A stretch of 64,000 nucleotides of DNA from Lepidurus packardi (Eukaryota; Arthropoda; Branchiopoda; Notostraca; Triopsidae). Below the pieces are notes generated by a model. The model worked only from the letters and a program-made list of their open reading frames with translations, did no database searches and had not been told where the DNA came from. Both the position numbers and the translations under genes were made by a program. Below, piece after piece: positions 1 through 13,782 of the stretch. How positions within the stretch are numbered: position 1 is the stretch's first letter; each line of letters opens with the position of its first letter. The stretch is taken from the NCBI GenBank assembly GCA_023053545.1, contig JAKZAN010000006.1, forward strand, positions 3,663,001-3,727,000, given 5' to 3'.

Positions 1-1385
1 TGCTCCCATAGAGTACCGTGGCCAAAAGAAAATCAAGAGATCTATGGGTCAGTTTCATTTTCAGGTGCCAGGTGATGGAAACATATAGAAAGAAGAAAGA
101 AGAACAGGGGGCACTGTGAATTAGAATTTGGACGGTTCTTGTACGCGAGGACACAGGAAGAATCAAGCGCGACCCTCGCCGGAATTTTCAGTGTTGGGGG
201 GGGGGGGGGGGGGCAGGCTGATGCTAGAAGGTGTCCTCTTCTTTCTTTGAGACCTAAATGGGGAACATGGCACTGGACAATGAAGACATCAGGCGTTCGG
301 CACCTTTTTAACACCGTGGAAAACCCAGTACGAAATTCGTAAGCTCATCCAAGGCAGTTTCTCGACTGTGAGGATGTCCAAAGGAACTGCTATTAAGAGC
401 AACAAACCGCTTCTCTATGGCATTAGTTTGACCTATCTATAACATACTTTAGTCTGGCATTCACAATTGGTATGCATCAACATATGGCCAAGTGTCACTA
501 CGGCATGGTATTTATCAGAGCTTATGGGCACTAAAAATCCTCGCCTTCAACCTTATATACATACATATATATATCTAGGACCCTTTTGCCGCCACTGTCA
601 AAGCGAAAGCCACTTGAAGCATTTTGACATCTTAAGAGAAGAGCAAGCCTTTGTGCAGGGATTTGCAAGAGGATTGGGAGCATAGGGATGCTTTCATAGA
701 GTCCAAAAGCCAGAGCTAAGAGTTTGTCTGTCTACAACCTTTCGATTCCCTCGCTTCTATCAACATGACTCAATCTGCAGTTTTTGGGGAAACAGAAATT
801 CTCTAGACGAGAGAAGCTAAAGGGATAGCTTGCGTTTCCTGAACGCAAGCTTTCGATGTCAGGCCAAACTCGATAAGAGACAGCATTACAAAAGGAGGGG
901 GAAAAAGAATTAAAATGGGCGTATCAGCTCAACGAGTATAGTGCGCCCTTCTCCTTCCTCCCCAGAAAGTTTTGAGTTCCGCCTTTCGCATTTAAAGTAA
1001 GGGGTTTACTGGACTGCACCAATTGGCGTCACATGGGCTTGATATGTAAATGCCAATGGCAATAAAGTCAACTCACAAGAAAGTTGGAACTGCAACTCCA
1101 CACTTCCAACAAACTTGCCTGTAAACCCTATATTCTAAACGAGAGAGCTCAAAGCACGCCGACAAACAAATGGAAACAACCTTTTGTACCAGAGTAAAGT
1201 GAAATGCAATCTCGCTTTTACCCTAATGAAGGTAAAAGTCAAAGAAAACTTTGCTTACGCCCCTTTCTCGTGTAATGCTAACAAATTACTGTAATCAACC
1301 AAGTTAACAGCCTGTTGTTCCAGACATGCGAGACTGGAAAAATTTCCGTAGACTATATAATTATTCGTAAATATGTGCGAAAATT
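1..1385. other. Non-genic stretch, left edge
   Basis: No convincing gene is seen. The frames open near 42-342 are open partly because they cross the G18 run, which reads as polyglycine or polyproline, so they are not supported. A small AT microsatellite-like patch lies near 560-575. Sequence from 900 to 1330 is ordinary, with frequent stops in all frames. Confidence 0.6.
196..213 (+). repeat. G18 homopolymer
   Basis: Eighteen consecutive G on the plus strand, one of four long G-runs in the window. A run of this length can fold as a G-quadruplex and is expected to be length-unstable and hard to sequence. Its exact length in the assembly may therefore be unreliable. Confidence 0.95.
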
Positions 1386-1440
1386 TTCTAATTGTAACGC
1401 CGTTTACCATATTGTATTTGTAATTTTACAAATTTCAAAT
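1386..1440 (+). repeat. AT-rich dispersed repeat, copy A
   Basis: An AT-rich segment that shares a 30-base core (1410-1439) with 62332-62361 on the opposite strand, 28 of 30 positions matching. Its upstream part, from 1389, also resembles 33098-33136. Three related segments in 64 kb suggest a dispersed repeat family, perhaps an old miniature transposon. Low complexity makes chance similarity a real concern. No terminal repeats or target-site duplications were located. Confidence 0.4.
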
Positions 1441-1500
1441 GTGAATTACCATCATTTTCTTACTGTAATATTGTGCCTTGCGTTCTAATTTTTAGTTAAC

Positions 1501-1611
1501 CCCGTTCACACAAAAGACGATCAAATACTGTAAAAAGTTGTCGTTGGAAAGGAAATGATTTTTACTAGAAAAGACTGGTTCCAATGCGTATGTCTTGTCT
1601 CAAGTGAACCT
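1501..1611. mobile_element. Possible miniature inverted-repeat element
   Basis: A left arm at 1504-1518 (gttcacacaaaagac) is partly complementary to a right arm at 1592-1609 (gtcttgtctcaagtgaac). The outer six bases pair perfectly and the inner ones only in part. The roughly 110-bp span fits a small non-autonomous DNA element, but no clear target-site duplication is visible. It directly follows repeat copy A and could be part of the same unit. Confidence 0.2.
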
Positions 1612-4119
1612 GATTCGAGAGTCCGCTAGCTCGGAATGCAAAGCTTGCATTTCCTCTCTCAGTTTTTCTCCCTTTTCGTTAATTAATTGGAAGGGGGCTT
1701 GTTGCTTGGACTCTTGCAGTCAAGAACAATGACGACGGGTTACCTTCCTGGGTAGGCTGTGGAGTCGACAAGCAATGAAAATAAATGGACTACGGTCGGG
1801 TTGTCTTGTTACGAAGAGACAAACTCCAGCAGTCCAGTCACCTTACGGGCAAACAGAAACAGTCTATAAACTCATTAACATGCTCTAGAGTGTCTCTCGT
1901 GCAGCCGCCAGTTGCAACCCACCCAAATTAATCCTACTCAAGCCAGCAAACACAACTTGTAGCTAGGATATAAATAACAAAACCAACCGTACACATCTTG
2001 TCAAAGTAGTTTCCTAACAGCTACGAGAATCCAAAACTCGCCTATGAAGGAACTCGACACCATTTCAAGCCAAGCTGTTTCCAAGCAACTGACAGCGTCT
2101 CAGATTGTCACCTTAATTCCCTACGATACCACGAGAAGGCTCATAGTTACAGTAATACCATACAGAAGCGTACGAAGTCAAACATGTTCCTTACGCAAGG
2201 GCTCCACGCTCCGGCATATAAAATGTCACGTTGGAACCCTTGTTACCGCTTCGCAATGAAACCTTTGCTAGGATCCTTAAGAAGTATACAGTTCATAAAG
2301 CAACACAAGAGCAAGAGGGTCGAGTGTTCCAATTCATGAATTCAGTATTGTTAACCATGAAATACATGGCAGTGTGTGTCTCTGTGACGCCCAAGCTGCT
2401 AGGTTACACGGTTACCGGTGAGGGGTTCCTTTCAACTAAATTGACGTGAAACACACTGACAAGGCTTCTTACAAGAATATGCTGTTGCAGGGAGGGGTGA
2501 AATACAATGAGCTAGACGCAAATATGAAAAAAATGAGGAAATACGAGCACAGGTGTGCCATACAGGATCATTGCTCATATTAATTAGTCAGAGTTTGAAG
2601 ACATACTAGCTTGACGACATGACCTGAACTTCCTTTCTTGCATTCTTAATGCAATTTCCCAAGCAGAGACTATAGATTATATAGTGCTCAGGGCATATAA
2701 TGTACTTTGCTGATGATATAATCCGCTCCCCGTACAGTCTAATGCCCAAGTGCAAGTGTACGTGTGGAAGATATCCATCCATAGCCAAAAGAAGAGCATT
2801 CCATTGTTGTCACAAATGATTCAGTAACAAGCTAAGGCGCAACGTCGCACTCTCGTTGGACGCAGGTATCTTTGCCATGCACGATTTTACTTGGACGCTT
2901 ACATAGTTGAGGAAACTTTTCGTCGGATAATTTAACTTCATAATTCTCACTAAGGCATTGGCTTGTGCGGCGTCAGGGTGAGGGCTTGATAAAGTACAAC
3001 AGGATTTTCCTTATCCTTATAATTCAAATCCGTATAGAAACATGTGAAGGGGACAAGTTACGGATATCATCAAAGGGCAGACTGACTGAGTTTTGATCTT
3101 TCAAGTCCAAAAGACGCTCATGTGATTTCCCATTAGCGTAGACTTAATTAGCTATTCCAACCACGCTAAATAAAAGCTTGTGCCTTCTTTGTCATTGGAA
3201 TATCCTCCGCCTTCGGGCTGTCTATCTCGCATGAAAACTTTAAACGGCTTGGGAAAAAAAGATAAGAAAAATCCCGCGGGACCAGGAAACAAAGTAGAGA
3301 GAAAACTTTGCATAAAAAAGCAGTCTTTAAGAGGCTACCGTTGCTAGCTGGCGTATTCTTTCCTTTACAAAGGACTCGACGACAATCTATATATTTGTTA
3401 CCGGAGTAAGGTAGAGCAGGATCAGCTGTCTGCACTGTCAACCCAACCAGGCACCAATTTATGGTCACCAGTTTTAGAACTCACCATCAGCAACTCGTAG
3501 TCTGGCATGCGCAATTAGTCACAAACTCCTAAGATGCTAAACACTGTCCAGAGAAGTTGGGAAAGACAAACAGAATAAGCAAGACTGAAAGGACACCAGA
3601 GGGGTGAATCATTTTTGTACAGACAAAAGGAGGCTCACGTGAAATTATGGCAACAAAATAAAGACTTTGCACTGGCCCCGTAGCTCCACTTTTTGAAGCA
3701 ATCAATGATTCAGGGCTCTGCAACATGACCTCTGACCTCTTTTTCGCATTCCTGGAATTGAACGTTCGTGCCATTGTGTCGTACAAGCGTTACCATTTAT
3801 ATCTTGTTAAACAAAGACAAGTTCACTGTTGTGTTCCATTTAGGGTTATGGAATGGAAATGCTGTATATTTAGGTCACTAACGCAAAGAAGGAATGTGTG
3901 ACAAGGAATTCTGCCACACATCAGTGCGTGTGTGTTTTCTTTCTTTTTGAGCCCTAAACTTTTGTTGCACCAAGAAAATTGCATGTAGCCATTTTTCCTA
4001 CGAAACATTTACAAAGTTATTACAAAATTGTCTCAATTTCCTTAATCAATGGGTGCGTCCAATCAAAGAGTAAAACGAACATGTGTATAAGGCTAACGTT
4101 ATAATGAAACTTGTATTGG
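1612..4119. other. Non-genic stretch
   Basis: Only short frames of 60-100 codons, with no recognisable domain, signal peptide or convincing splice pair. The segment around 445-475 and that around 3497-3525 share tagtctggcat followed by a near-match. This is too short to call a repeat. Confidence 0.5.
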
Positions 4120-4389
4120 TCACCATAAGCGACAATGAAATATTCGTGATGGAATGTAAAACTGGTCTAACAATTTCACAACTTTGTTCAGCTTTGAGCA
4201 TCCATTAGCAATAGCACCAAGTTTTAATGGTGAGTTTCCCAAAATATATCCCTTAGCGTTTATAATAAATGTCTGTAGTATTTCTGTCTCAATTTCTTCC
4301 CAAGATCGCCCATCTTGTATGTCTTTTCGGAGCAACCGCTGGAGAGCCGAAGCAGAATGGGTGCCAACAGGTCCAAGATTTGTGTGCAT
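4120..4389 (-). CDS. Unrecognised 89-codon ORF, possible exon
   Basis: Not recognised. An ATG-started frame of 89 codons. Residues 13-45 are charged and helix-like (LLRKDIQDG, then WEEIETEILQ), followed by a milder lysine-rich half. The amino-acid mix is more protein-like than most frames here, but there is no known motif, and the overlapping plus-strand frame 4184-4417 is also open. If real it would be one exon of a multi-exon gene. Conservation in a related genome would decide it. Confidence 0.15.
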   Translation of the reverse strand: MHTNLGPVGTHSASALQRLLRKDIQDGRSWEEIETEILQTFIINAKGYILGNSPLKLGAIANGCSKLNKVVKLLDQFYIPSRIFHCRLW

Positions 4390-7300
4390 GCAACTTCAAG
4401 GGACACATAAATTGTAACCAAGTTGGTGCCAAAACATTATCGTAATTGTCACGTACTGGCTACAACTTGGATACTATTTCATTCGGTAAAAAACAAAAAC
4501 CTTCTCGGGAATTTTTTTCTCCAGAAAGAACAGAAGAAAAAATTGAAACGCCATTTAGGTTCTATCTAAATAACGTCTTCTGCAACTTTAGCTAGCTGCA
4601 CGGGTTGTTGAAGTCGAAAACTGGGTCCTGTTCTTACAGTCTCCTGGAAATCAAGTAGAAATCACAAAAATGCGACACGCATCTACAAAGAAAATATTCT
4701 TAAAAACAAATTGAAATGCGTTGAGATTCTATAGTGTAAATTTATTGAAAAAACACACCTTTCAAACTTTACAAAATGCGTAATGAACCCCCCAAATGTT
4801 GTAGTTTTTAGCCAGTGAAGTCTGAGACCTAGACAAATGTGAGGAAAGATCTTTAAAAAAAAATTTGTGGCTTTAATTTTAAAAACTCCTTTTCCCAGCC
4901 AGAACCTTCAGCGTCAACTCGTTGGCGTAAACTCGTTGGTCTTTCCACGCCTTAACTGCCTTTTACACTACCGAGCTTGCTGTTCTATCGCACAACATTG
5001 CAATAGGTACTACTGCGTTGGTGATATCCCTTCGATTAAGATAGGAGACAGGCAAGTTACAAATGTGGGAAACTAGGCATGTGTGTGTGTCGTTGGTCCG
5101 GAAGTAAAAAGACAGTGCATCGGAACCCATACTATTCTCTAGCTCCTACCATCAAAGTTACGCGGCGGAGGCCACCCTCTCACTCTTAATGTTTTTCAAC
5201 TCAGGGATGTGTTTTCTGCGGTGTGTTGGCTGAGGCTCTTTTGTATCTTTTATACATACTATTTCTCGTTCCGTCTCCCTCCTTATCATTCAGTGCAGGC
5301 TGTGGGTGTTTGAGGTGCACCTCGCAATGGGTCACCAGGTGTTTCCAACAGCTCTGCCACGGATTAATTTTTACGACCTTAATTGTTTCCATCCATTAAG
5401 GTCCACACAATGCCTTAAAAACTTTTCCTTGTGCTAGTGTGCTATACGGATTTTAACCAACCTTTGCTACTGCTACTTAAACCCCAGCAGAGTCCCCATA
5501 AAAAATCCCTTAGGACTTTTCTGGCGGTTCTTCCTCCTACTTCACATTCAAAAAGCGCTCCCTGTTCAGAAAACAGAGCACAACGGCCATCTTTCCCTCC
5601 GCCCCTTCCAACACACTCCCGCACCCCAAACCACCACCTTATTTTACTCGGACGTAACCCAAGTTTTTAGTTTCTAAGCTGCTAGCTTGAACACAATCCC
5701 GGGAGGATTGCTTGATGGATGATTTGATTCAGCCAAGTGGTGTACAGAGGAGCAAGAAGCACCTTTTTACGACTCTGATATAAACCGGGTGCCGGCATGG
5801 GCACCATCGTAACCTCCTGCCGAAAGTCTATAACACCACCAGTCCCAAGTCCCAAAGTCTTTGGGGTGTCATTAAGAACTCATGCGCTCACACACACACA
5901 ACACTGGGATTTGAGTTTGATCCACCTGAAACTGGTTAGCGGCTGAGATAATAACGCTCTTAATTCTAAATGCACTTCCTTGTCTCTTGCAATCAATTTT
6001 AATAGCTTTCTCACATTAGATTTTCTAATCAAGGACATCCCCCATCGCCTTCAATGGATCAATAAGGAAAGATGAGAGCGCTATTCTATGAAAATGAGGC
6101 AAATTTCTTGCTCTCACTCTGTTAGTAGGCAATTGAATTCAAAACGCTGTGCGGACCTCACTCGACAGATTGGAATTGAAGCTTTCATAATAAAGCACGA
6201 GGGTAAAGAGAAGAGGGATGCGTTCTGAACCTTCTACAGCTAACGCTGGCTGCACATGTATAGGCGAAAACTCTCTTCACACCGTCTCATCACCAACACT
6301 CGGCACTTCAGTATTAACCCCCTATTGTTCACCCCTGGAGGTGCCAGGGACAGGATGGCAAGGGGAAGCTTTGCAAAACAAGTCTCTTCACTCGAGAACC
6401 ACGATATACGTTGTATTTGCACCATGTCCTATAACTTCTCCTGGTGACCTAGTTTACTACGCATCCTATACCCAAAACTTTTCATAGAGCTACTTAGGTG
6501 AGAAACTGCTGCTTTGATTTCGGGGTTTTACCTACTCATCCAGACCAAAGACCCTCGAAAGTGCATCCGAGCAGTACACATTATAGCTTTACCAGCGAGG
6601 ATTTAATTCCGTCCATTCTTTTCCTTTCTAACTGCGCAACAAAGAATTATTCGACACGCTAAAGCGTTGCAACCATGTAGCCTTTGCTAACCAACTTTCA
6701 CACTTGTAGAACTTGTAGATTCACCGTTTGTGCATGGTGAACGGAATACATCTTGGTATTGAGACTTGAAAGTTCGTAAACAGTTTATAGAGCACGGAGT
6801 ATGGATCGAGTCGGATCAAGTGGTGTTTGTCTCTAGGACTATACCAAACAACCGCAGCCATGAAACGCGTGTCCACATTTCTGCCAGAACAAAATGAGCC
6901 TCTTCTCACCCATTCAAAGTATATAGAGAGCCGAATCCCCATTAAACAACCGTGGGGAGCCTTATCCTTTTTCTGAAGTATATACGGAATCTAAAAACTA
7001 TACGAGCCCCCGTGCTATTAAGGGAATTAACGTGGCTCAGATGTTTCCAGCTAAGTGACACTTTGCTTTAAACATCAGGGTTTTTTCTCAGGTATATAGC
7101 AAGAGCCAGCGAATAGGCTTAGGACGTGTGGGCTGTGGCAATCACGAATTGCGCCAAGCTTTGGATAAAACGATAAAGCACATCTGATAAATTCTGTCGC
7201 CGGTGCGAGCTTATGTTTTTTTATGCTTCGGCTCCCCACTCCCCCCTTTGAGCTGTCGCGCTTTGGTGTTAAACAACACTGATGTCCTTTTGTCACGCAC

Positions 7301-10300
7301 GATTTGATCTCGTCAAGTACATTACCTCGACACCTTTCATCAGCATGTGTGTCCTATCCCAAAAGGCTTCTCCCACACGGATTATACTTGTGTTGATCGC
7401 TTTGATGCCTAGCCCAGCAATCACACACAACAGATCCACACCATCCTCTTGAGCTAACAGCAGGAAGGAGCTTTCAGCTTGCTAGAAATTGCCTATATCT
7501 GTTCCCCAACGCATTTCTTAAGCTCTTTTCACTAGTCTCTTCGAATACTCTCTCAAATTAATCTCTTCAAATCTCTTCAAAATGCTTTCTTTCCTGAAAA
7601 GCTCAACAAGTCTCTTACCCTAAATAGCTTCCAACGTTTCTTTTCTTCTTTTCCATCTAAACAAAATCATTGAGTTTGTCTTGAATTAGAGACAAAATAG
7701 GAAAGGATAGTCAGAAAAGAACAATGGGAAGAAAGAATTGTTTTATAATGCTGGCGGGTGCGAAGCAATTATACTGAGGCTGCCTCGTGTGTGTGTGTGC
7801 TGCAAGAGAGTTTTCGTTCCACATCACCGTCACAGGCAACAACCCCTGACAATATACATTAGCCAGAAGAACCCGGAAAAGGAACAGTCGTTTCTGCACC
7901 CCAGGTGTGCTTTATCGCGAATTAATTGCTAGGGATGACTGGGCTGAACAGAATGACCACTCAGGGGACCGATAGACGTTGGCATTTAGAACCGATGATG
8001 CTGCTGATCCACGCAAGCGGGTAAGGGGGTCCAAGCTAAAACTCTTGGCATTAACCGAAAAGTGTATGCGAGCTTGTCACGAGAATGTAATACGATCTAT
8101 ACGGTGGTACAATCCCCCCTTTACCCTACACTTCCAATTTTCGGGCTGTCTCCCCGTCCACGTTAGTCGTGGATCGCTCAACACAGTTGACCCCCTTGAT
8201 CCTGACTCATGCCTGTATCTGATAACCGTAGAACACGTCTATTGTTCTACCGGGGTGTCTAAAAGGAAACCTTTCATAACTTATATCGTTTTCTATTTTC
8301 TTTTCTTGCGCTCGTGTGTTATTCCTTTCAGCCTATTCGCATACCAAGACCATAACGAAGTATTTTTGCTAGCTTCTATTCTTCCTACTTTTTCACTGAG
8401 AGAATGAAATGAAGGAAGGAAAAACAGTAAAAAAAAATAAAAAAAATATAGAAAATGTTACATGTTTAACAACCACGCTATTACTACCCGCTACTAAAAG
8501 AAATCCGATACACGAACATTGGCTTACGACAATATTTACGATAAACTACACACCCTATACTTCTGTCCACACGGTTGAGTAGAAAGTGAACTTGGTAAAA
8601 GTAAAAACTGCACCCCAAACTTCGGACCAAGTTTCTAGAACACTTAGCAACGCTTCGCCACCGTTCTCGTTATGCGCTGCTCATAAATGGGCCCAAAAGT
8701 TCCATGAGTTATATCACTCCAGCAAACTGCCCTGATGTTGTGATGCCTTGGCTAGCGCTTCCCCTTTAGTTTTGACCTAAGCTGTGTTCGATGGAGAGTA
8801 CAATAGGAACTTTCCCAACCGGCAACTAGGGAAAATAGTCCACCCACTATGCACATCAATAGGGCGCATGCTGTTCTCGAAAGAGAGGGTCATCTGTGCT
8901 TCTTCTCTACAACTCGCACTTTCCAGCGTCCCTTCGTCTATAAGAAGATCATTCCACGTATCCCTTCTGAGTTTTGTCAACCCTCTTTAAGCTCTTAAGC
9001 ATTATTTCCCCCTTTTTTCCAATTCGGTAGATAGCTCCGCGATAAATACCCACAAATCCCGTGCTTAACTTTTTCCAAGCTTAATTAAATACGAGAAAAT
9101 AACACCTTCCCAAAACCCGATATCCATTAGAGTAGTTACTCGACAGAATGATGGATAATGCTGTTACATGAGGAATATGGAAGCATCCGATACATAGCAA
9201 GGTTAACGAGACGTGATCTTGACGTTCGCGTATGGAAGTCAGGTGTATCAATTGCATTGTCTTAACGAGAGCTTGCAAGACCGAAAACCGCAGCTTCAGA
9301 AGCACTTTATGAACGCGAGGCAATCAATAATGAAGCAAAGCTATGGAAACAGAGGTTTACTTCCAGACAGTATACTTATTTGCCCTGCCACTCGCATAAT
9401 CTTCAACTCGGCGAAAAAATGGCTCTTGGACTACAGACTTTATATCCTGACCTGTTTTTTTCCCATGGCATTGCTAGTAACTTAGTATCAAAGTTAGTTC
9501 CAAAGTTTGGTACCAAACAAACGCCTCTGCAAAAGCTAAAAGCACCCTTTCTTATACATTGTGCTGTTCCTTTCCATAACAGTAAAAATCTAGCGCTTAG
9601 TCAACCCTTTTCTCTGCTCACCGCCAAACTGTTTGCGGGATTGTAACAACACACACAAACAATAACGAAGAGTGCTACCGACCAGCGTCTCACGTATAAT
9701 ACACGTTACACGTGCTGTGTTTCGCCTCCTCTTTCATTCGAGGCTACTATAAACGGGGTCTCAAGCCAAACCTAACACTAAAACACCGTACCCCAGCCGC
9801 CACCCAAACCCTTTGTGTACATTTCTCACCCTTGCTTTGGACTACCGAATGGCAACATGCATGAAAGCATGCGAGCGAGCATATACACCAAGTTGTCAAA
9901 AGGTTTTTTGTTCATTTCTCAGCTAACAGAGCGACCGCCGCAGCAACCCATTTACCATGCCATCGACACCCGGGACCCGCAAACAGTGCCTGTTACAGGA
10001 CTTCTTCCTGCACTAGCGTTACCCCGGGAGTATACATACACAATATAGCAACGGCGCTATAATCAAGCCAATATAAACTTGTGTATCCTTGCGGAAACCC
10101 AAAGGCAGTTCGCCAGCTGAGGTCAGAGGTTGCAACGAAGAAGCCGCGCGACCGGAACTTGGGGTTCTATCAACGGAAGGGCTGTGTGCACAGCGTTCAG
10201 CGGACGAAAAGGGTGCATATAACAGAAACGACCTTTCTGGTATGTATCTGACAGTACAAAAGAAATGCTGGATGTCGTGGAGGGGGTTACTCGCTTTTTA

Positions 10301-13300
10301 TTTCCTTTTTTTTACATCTCGGTAAAAAATAAAAAAGATATGCAAACGAGGTCAAAGTTGAGAGCATATAACCGGAACAATGATTCGTACATCGTTGCCA
10401 TATCATTCTTCATTTCGCCCCATTCGGAGGGGCCGCGAGATATCGTGGCAAACGCTGCGTCCGAAGGCCACGTGACTTGGCCTCACCACACTAGGCCAAA
10501 GTTATAACAGTTATTTACTAATTAACTGCCTTTTGCGGTTTGTTTTGTCCTTTACCTTGGCCCCATGTCAACGTCGATATTCAGCGTGGCAGCTCGACAT
10601 GCCAAAAACGCAGACTATACAAGGTCCTTTTGTGTTGGATGCAAAGAACGCGGGTGATAATCTCTTGGTTTACGTCACATGAATTTGCGTTCCACATTTC
10701 CTGTCCGGGACAAAAGGACGCTTTCAGACGCAGCATCAGCAGGAAACTCCCGACGACTCTGACGCTTCAAGTGCATCTAGTTAATGAACATTGCGCGTGT
10801 CTGCGCGTATTATTCATGGGAGAGGTTGACAGCCTTACGGGATACGGCGACGTCAGCCTGACAGGGTGCAGAAGTGTGACAGGTCGGTGACAGGCAAATA
10901 ACGGTGCCATAGTGAATGCACCTGATTTCGTCGTTTTCCGTATAGAGATTCTGCATGTAAGTGCTCTTGTTCCCAACATTCAGACATCCGCCGTGTGTAA
11001 GTCAGAGCGGCAAACGGAATGCGTTTCTGATTTCAAACAATAAAAGCATTCAGAGGGCAAAAAGGGATAACGCCGGATGGAAACGTCTGGAGCTCGAGAT
11101 CCTGGTTCCAAGACTTCCCCCCAAACCCACGTTTTCCACTGGAAAAACCAACCACAGTTTTCTTTCCAATCTTTCGTTCAGGCTGTCTTTTTTATCCCAG
11201 AAAACAAGCGTAACAGGACTTGGGTGATTTTGCATAATCAATGACGTCGGCGTGGGATTTCTGCACAATCTACAAACCTAGTCAAGCTTAAAGGTTAAGC
11301 GCGGTTAAAAGCAAGCATACTTCAAAAAGATAAGACGTTGCTCTGACATTTGGAGTCCAGCAATAACAATAACAGGCTCTTCAGTTTTCAAGGTGCGGAA
11401 TCTATACGGTATGGCCACCCTCCGCACTTTTAGACTATTGTTGCTTGTTCGGTATCTTAGGTAAATAAAAGCCCTGATGGTTGCCAAATACAAGTAGGGT
11501 GCTCTGTCCAAAGCTTTTTTTCCGTCTGAAGTCTTATCACAGAAGTGGGCCTGATTGACTTCTTGTTCAGCTACCCTGCGTGAAATTTATAAAGAAACAT
11601 CGAAAGTGAGACAAAAATTTCATAATTTTCACAAACTCCTTATTCTCCTTATCGGGGTTAAAACCTTCCACGTCCAATTTGTGAATTTGTGCTGATGATC
11701 AAACGGAGGGGAAGAGATTTGCTTGTTTGACCCTCTTCCACACACATACACACACCTAACCCAAGTTCCCTTTTCGCCATTCACTCGAGTAAGATTAATC
11801 ATCCTCTGTGTAGCTCTATACATACGAAGAGAAGAAGCAGGAAGGTGCCCTTTTAACTGGCTTTTTCTGCCTTCTGGTCCTTCCAACTAGACAACCTGAC
11901 CGCACCCAAAACGTGATGCCTGAATAGAGTTGAACCCCGTCAGAACTAATTCTCTGATTGAGCACACCTAGCTTGGCTATTGCTAAAATACTAATTGGCT
12001 AGCTTCTGCCCACTTTGAATTCTTTTCTCTTTCCCATCCCTTGTGCACCCCCCGTTTTTGAGACTAACTGAAAGCTGACTTTGCGACGTTTTTAGTTTGA
12101 AAGCTTTTGTCTTATCGCTCTAGATCTCCCTTTTTGGCTCATGTGCCTCCCTCCGATTCAAACAGAAAGCTATTTGGGCCCTTTTAGTGTGCGAGCTCCT
12201 CCTAGTAAATTTTCCAGGGAACAAGCAAACTTTTCGGAAGTGATTCTATTTCATTTCGGGGATCCCCTTTCAGACCGTCGTGTCGGGTCAACAAGGTTAA
12301 ATCCCTTACCATTTTAACCTCTCAACCTTTTATACCAAGTCACTTTCCAAAGTTTGCTTTTCGGCTGTGAAAAGGGGCCACCATTGCTGGCCTTCTTCTT
12401 CGTGTTTGGCTGTTCTCATGGCTAGGCATGAGGAAGACTTCAACTCGCAATACGACTTTGGACAAATCCATTTGGCAAATGACCTTCGCAACATAAGAAA
12501 AGGGCCCGTTAATGAGGTGTGTCATCAAGACTGTCTCTTTTTCAAGAGGCTATAAGATGCTGGAAAGCTGACCACCCACGCTTATAAAAGATAGAAAGAC
12601 GGAGCACATACACAACAAGCTCGCGCTCGAGTCCGGCAGCTGCTTCAACAAAACCTTCTACAAAGACCACAATAAAGAGGGCTCACATTCGCTGCACTAT
12701 GTGTACATGTCTACCGCTAAGAGGCGTGCAAATAGCCATGGCTACGAATACCTTTGAACTCTCCTATATAGCACACACACATATACATACCACAAGTTCA
12801 AATACAGTTTTTGCATGCAGCTTAACGCTCCGTTCTATAAGTATCCGCTAGCAACGTTCTTTAAATCCGTCATCGGTCTTCATCAAGCGTCCTCAAAGCC
12901 TTTACTTTTAAGAGTCCCTTGACAGTCACCAAGAGAGGACGAAGAATTACGGTCCCCAAAAGTCGAGTCAAGGAGAAAAAGTCTCCATCTGCTAATGCAC
13001 AGTAGTCAACAAAAGCTATAAAAACGCCAGCTCTTCTCGTACGAAGTATTACATCAAACTAGCGACAGTTTCCCTCACACAGACTTCGAGACGGATGGCT
13101 TTGAATCCTTACTTAGTTACTGTGCCCAAAATCCGAAGCCAAGTCAACTGTAGGAGACCTTTATAGACACCAATCACCCATAACACCAAACTTAAATAGG
13201 TAAAAAAGCTCCCTGAACCCGAGAATAAGATATGAGGCGGTGTAAAAGGCATGAAAACGACGTGCCAATACATCAAATGAATCAGTGAGAGCTCAGAAGA

Positions 13301-13591
13301 CGGAGTAAAACGAGACCCCCAATATCTTTTACACCTCCCAAGCCCTGAATTGACGACATTCAGCTTGGTTTTTCGTCTTTTTCCAAATGTTGAAGCAATG
13401 GCCGGAAATATCCGATGGGGCATTGACGAAACTAACGTGGAATAGGACGGAGGCTGGGATCCCAAGACGTAGTTGTACTATACTAAGGAGGGGTTGGACC
13501 ATGGGACCTTTTTTTTCGGGGGTTCTATGTGACGGAAGGGCACAAAAGAAGCTGCGAGATTTTGAAAGCACTCACGCTGGCTCTCTTTTAC
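4390..13591. other. Long non-genic stretch (about 9.2 kb)
   Basis: Nothing identifiable. Short CA/GT runs occur near 5085, 5890, 7785 and 11745. Two frames reach 116-142 codons (7979-8407 plus, 10540-10890 plus), but their translations show no motif and a random-looking composition. GC rises modestly at 10410-10900. An acceptor-like pyrimidine tract ends at about 8330 without an attached coding exon. The A-run, T-run and Kozak-like signals seen are at background level. Confidence 0.5.
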
Positions 13592-13782
13592 CTCCCAAAC
13601 CCCGTTGACGAGGGCTAGGATGGAGTATGCATCCATACACGGTTTGGGGTATAGATGTAGGGTGTCGACGACGACACCGTCCATATTCATAATGCAGGAC
13701 ACATACGTAGGGTCAGAGCAGTCCGATGTACTGCTAAATTCGATACCAGCTGCTGCCAGCTGCCGCACTTTCAACACCTTGC
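13592..13782 (-). CDS. Candidate internal exon, peptidase-M15-like motif
   Basis: A 162-codon minus-strand frame (13966-13478) contains a 191-nt segment that behaves like an exon. A C/T-rich tract ends in an AG at 13784-13783, and a donor gag|gtaaaa lies at 13591-13586. The predicted peptide runs from about VLKVRQLAAAGIEF to ALVNGVWE. Its core, GIEFSSTSDCSDPTYVSC, has the same order and C-S-D-x5-C spacing as the GIxxSSxGxCSDxxxxxC segment I recall from secreted D-alanyl-D-alanine carboxypeptidase-like (M15-type) proteins. That is a by-eye match to one motif. The zinc-binding H...D and H motifs expected next are not seen nearby, so flanking exons are either absent or not recognised. The -3 base of the acceptor is G, which is unfavourable. 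It could be a fortuitous match or a relic. Confidence 0.3.
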
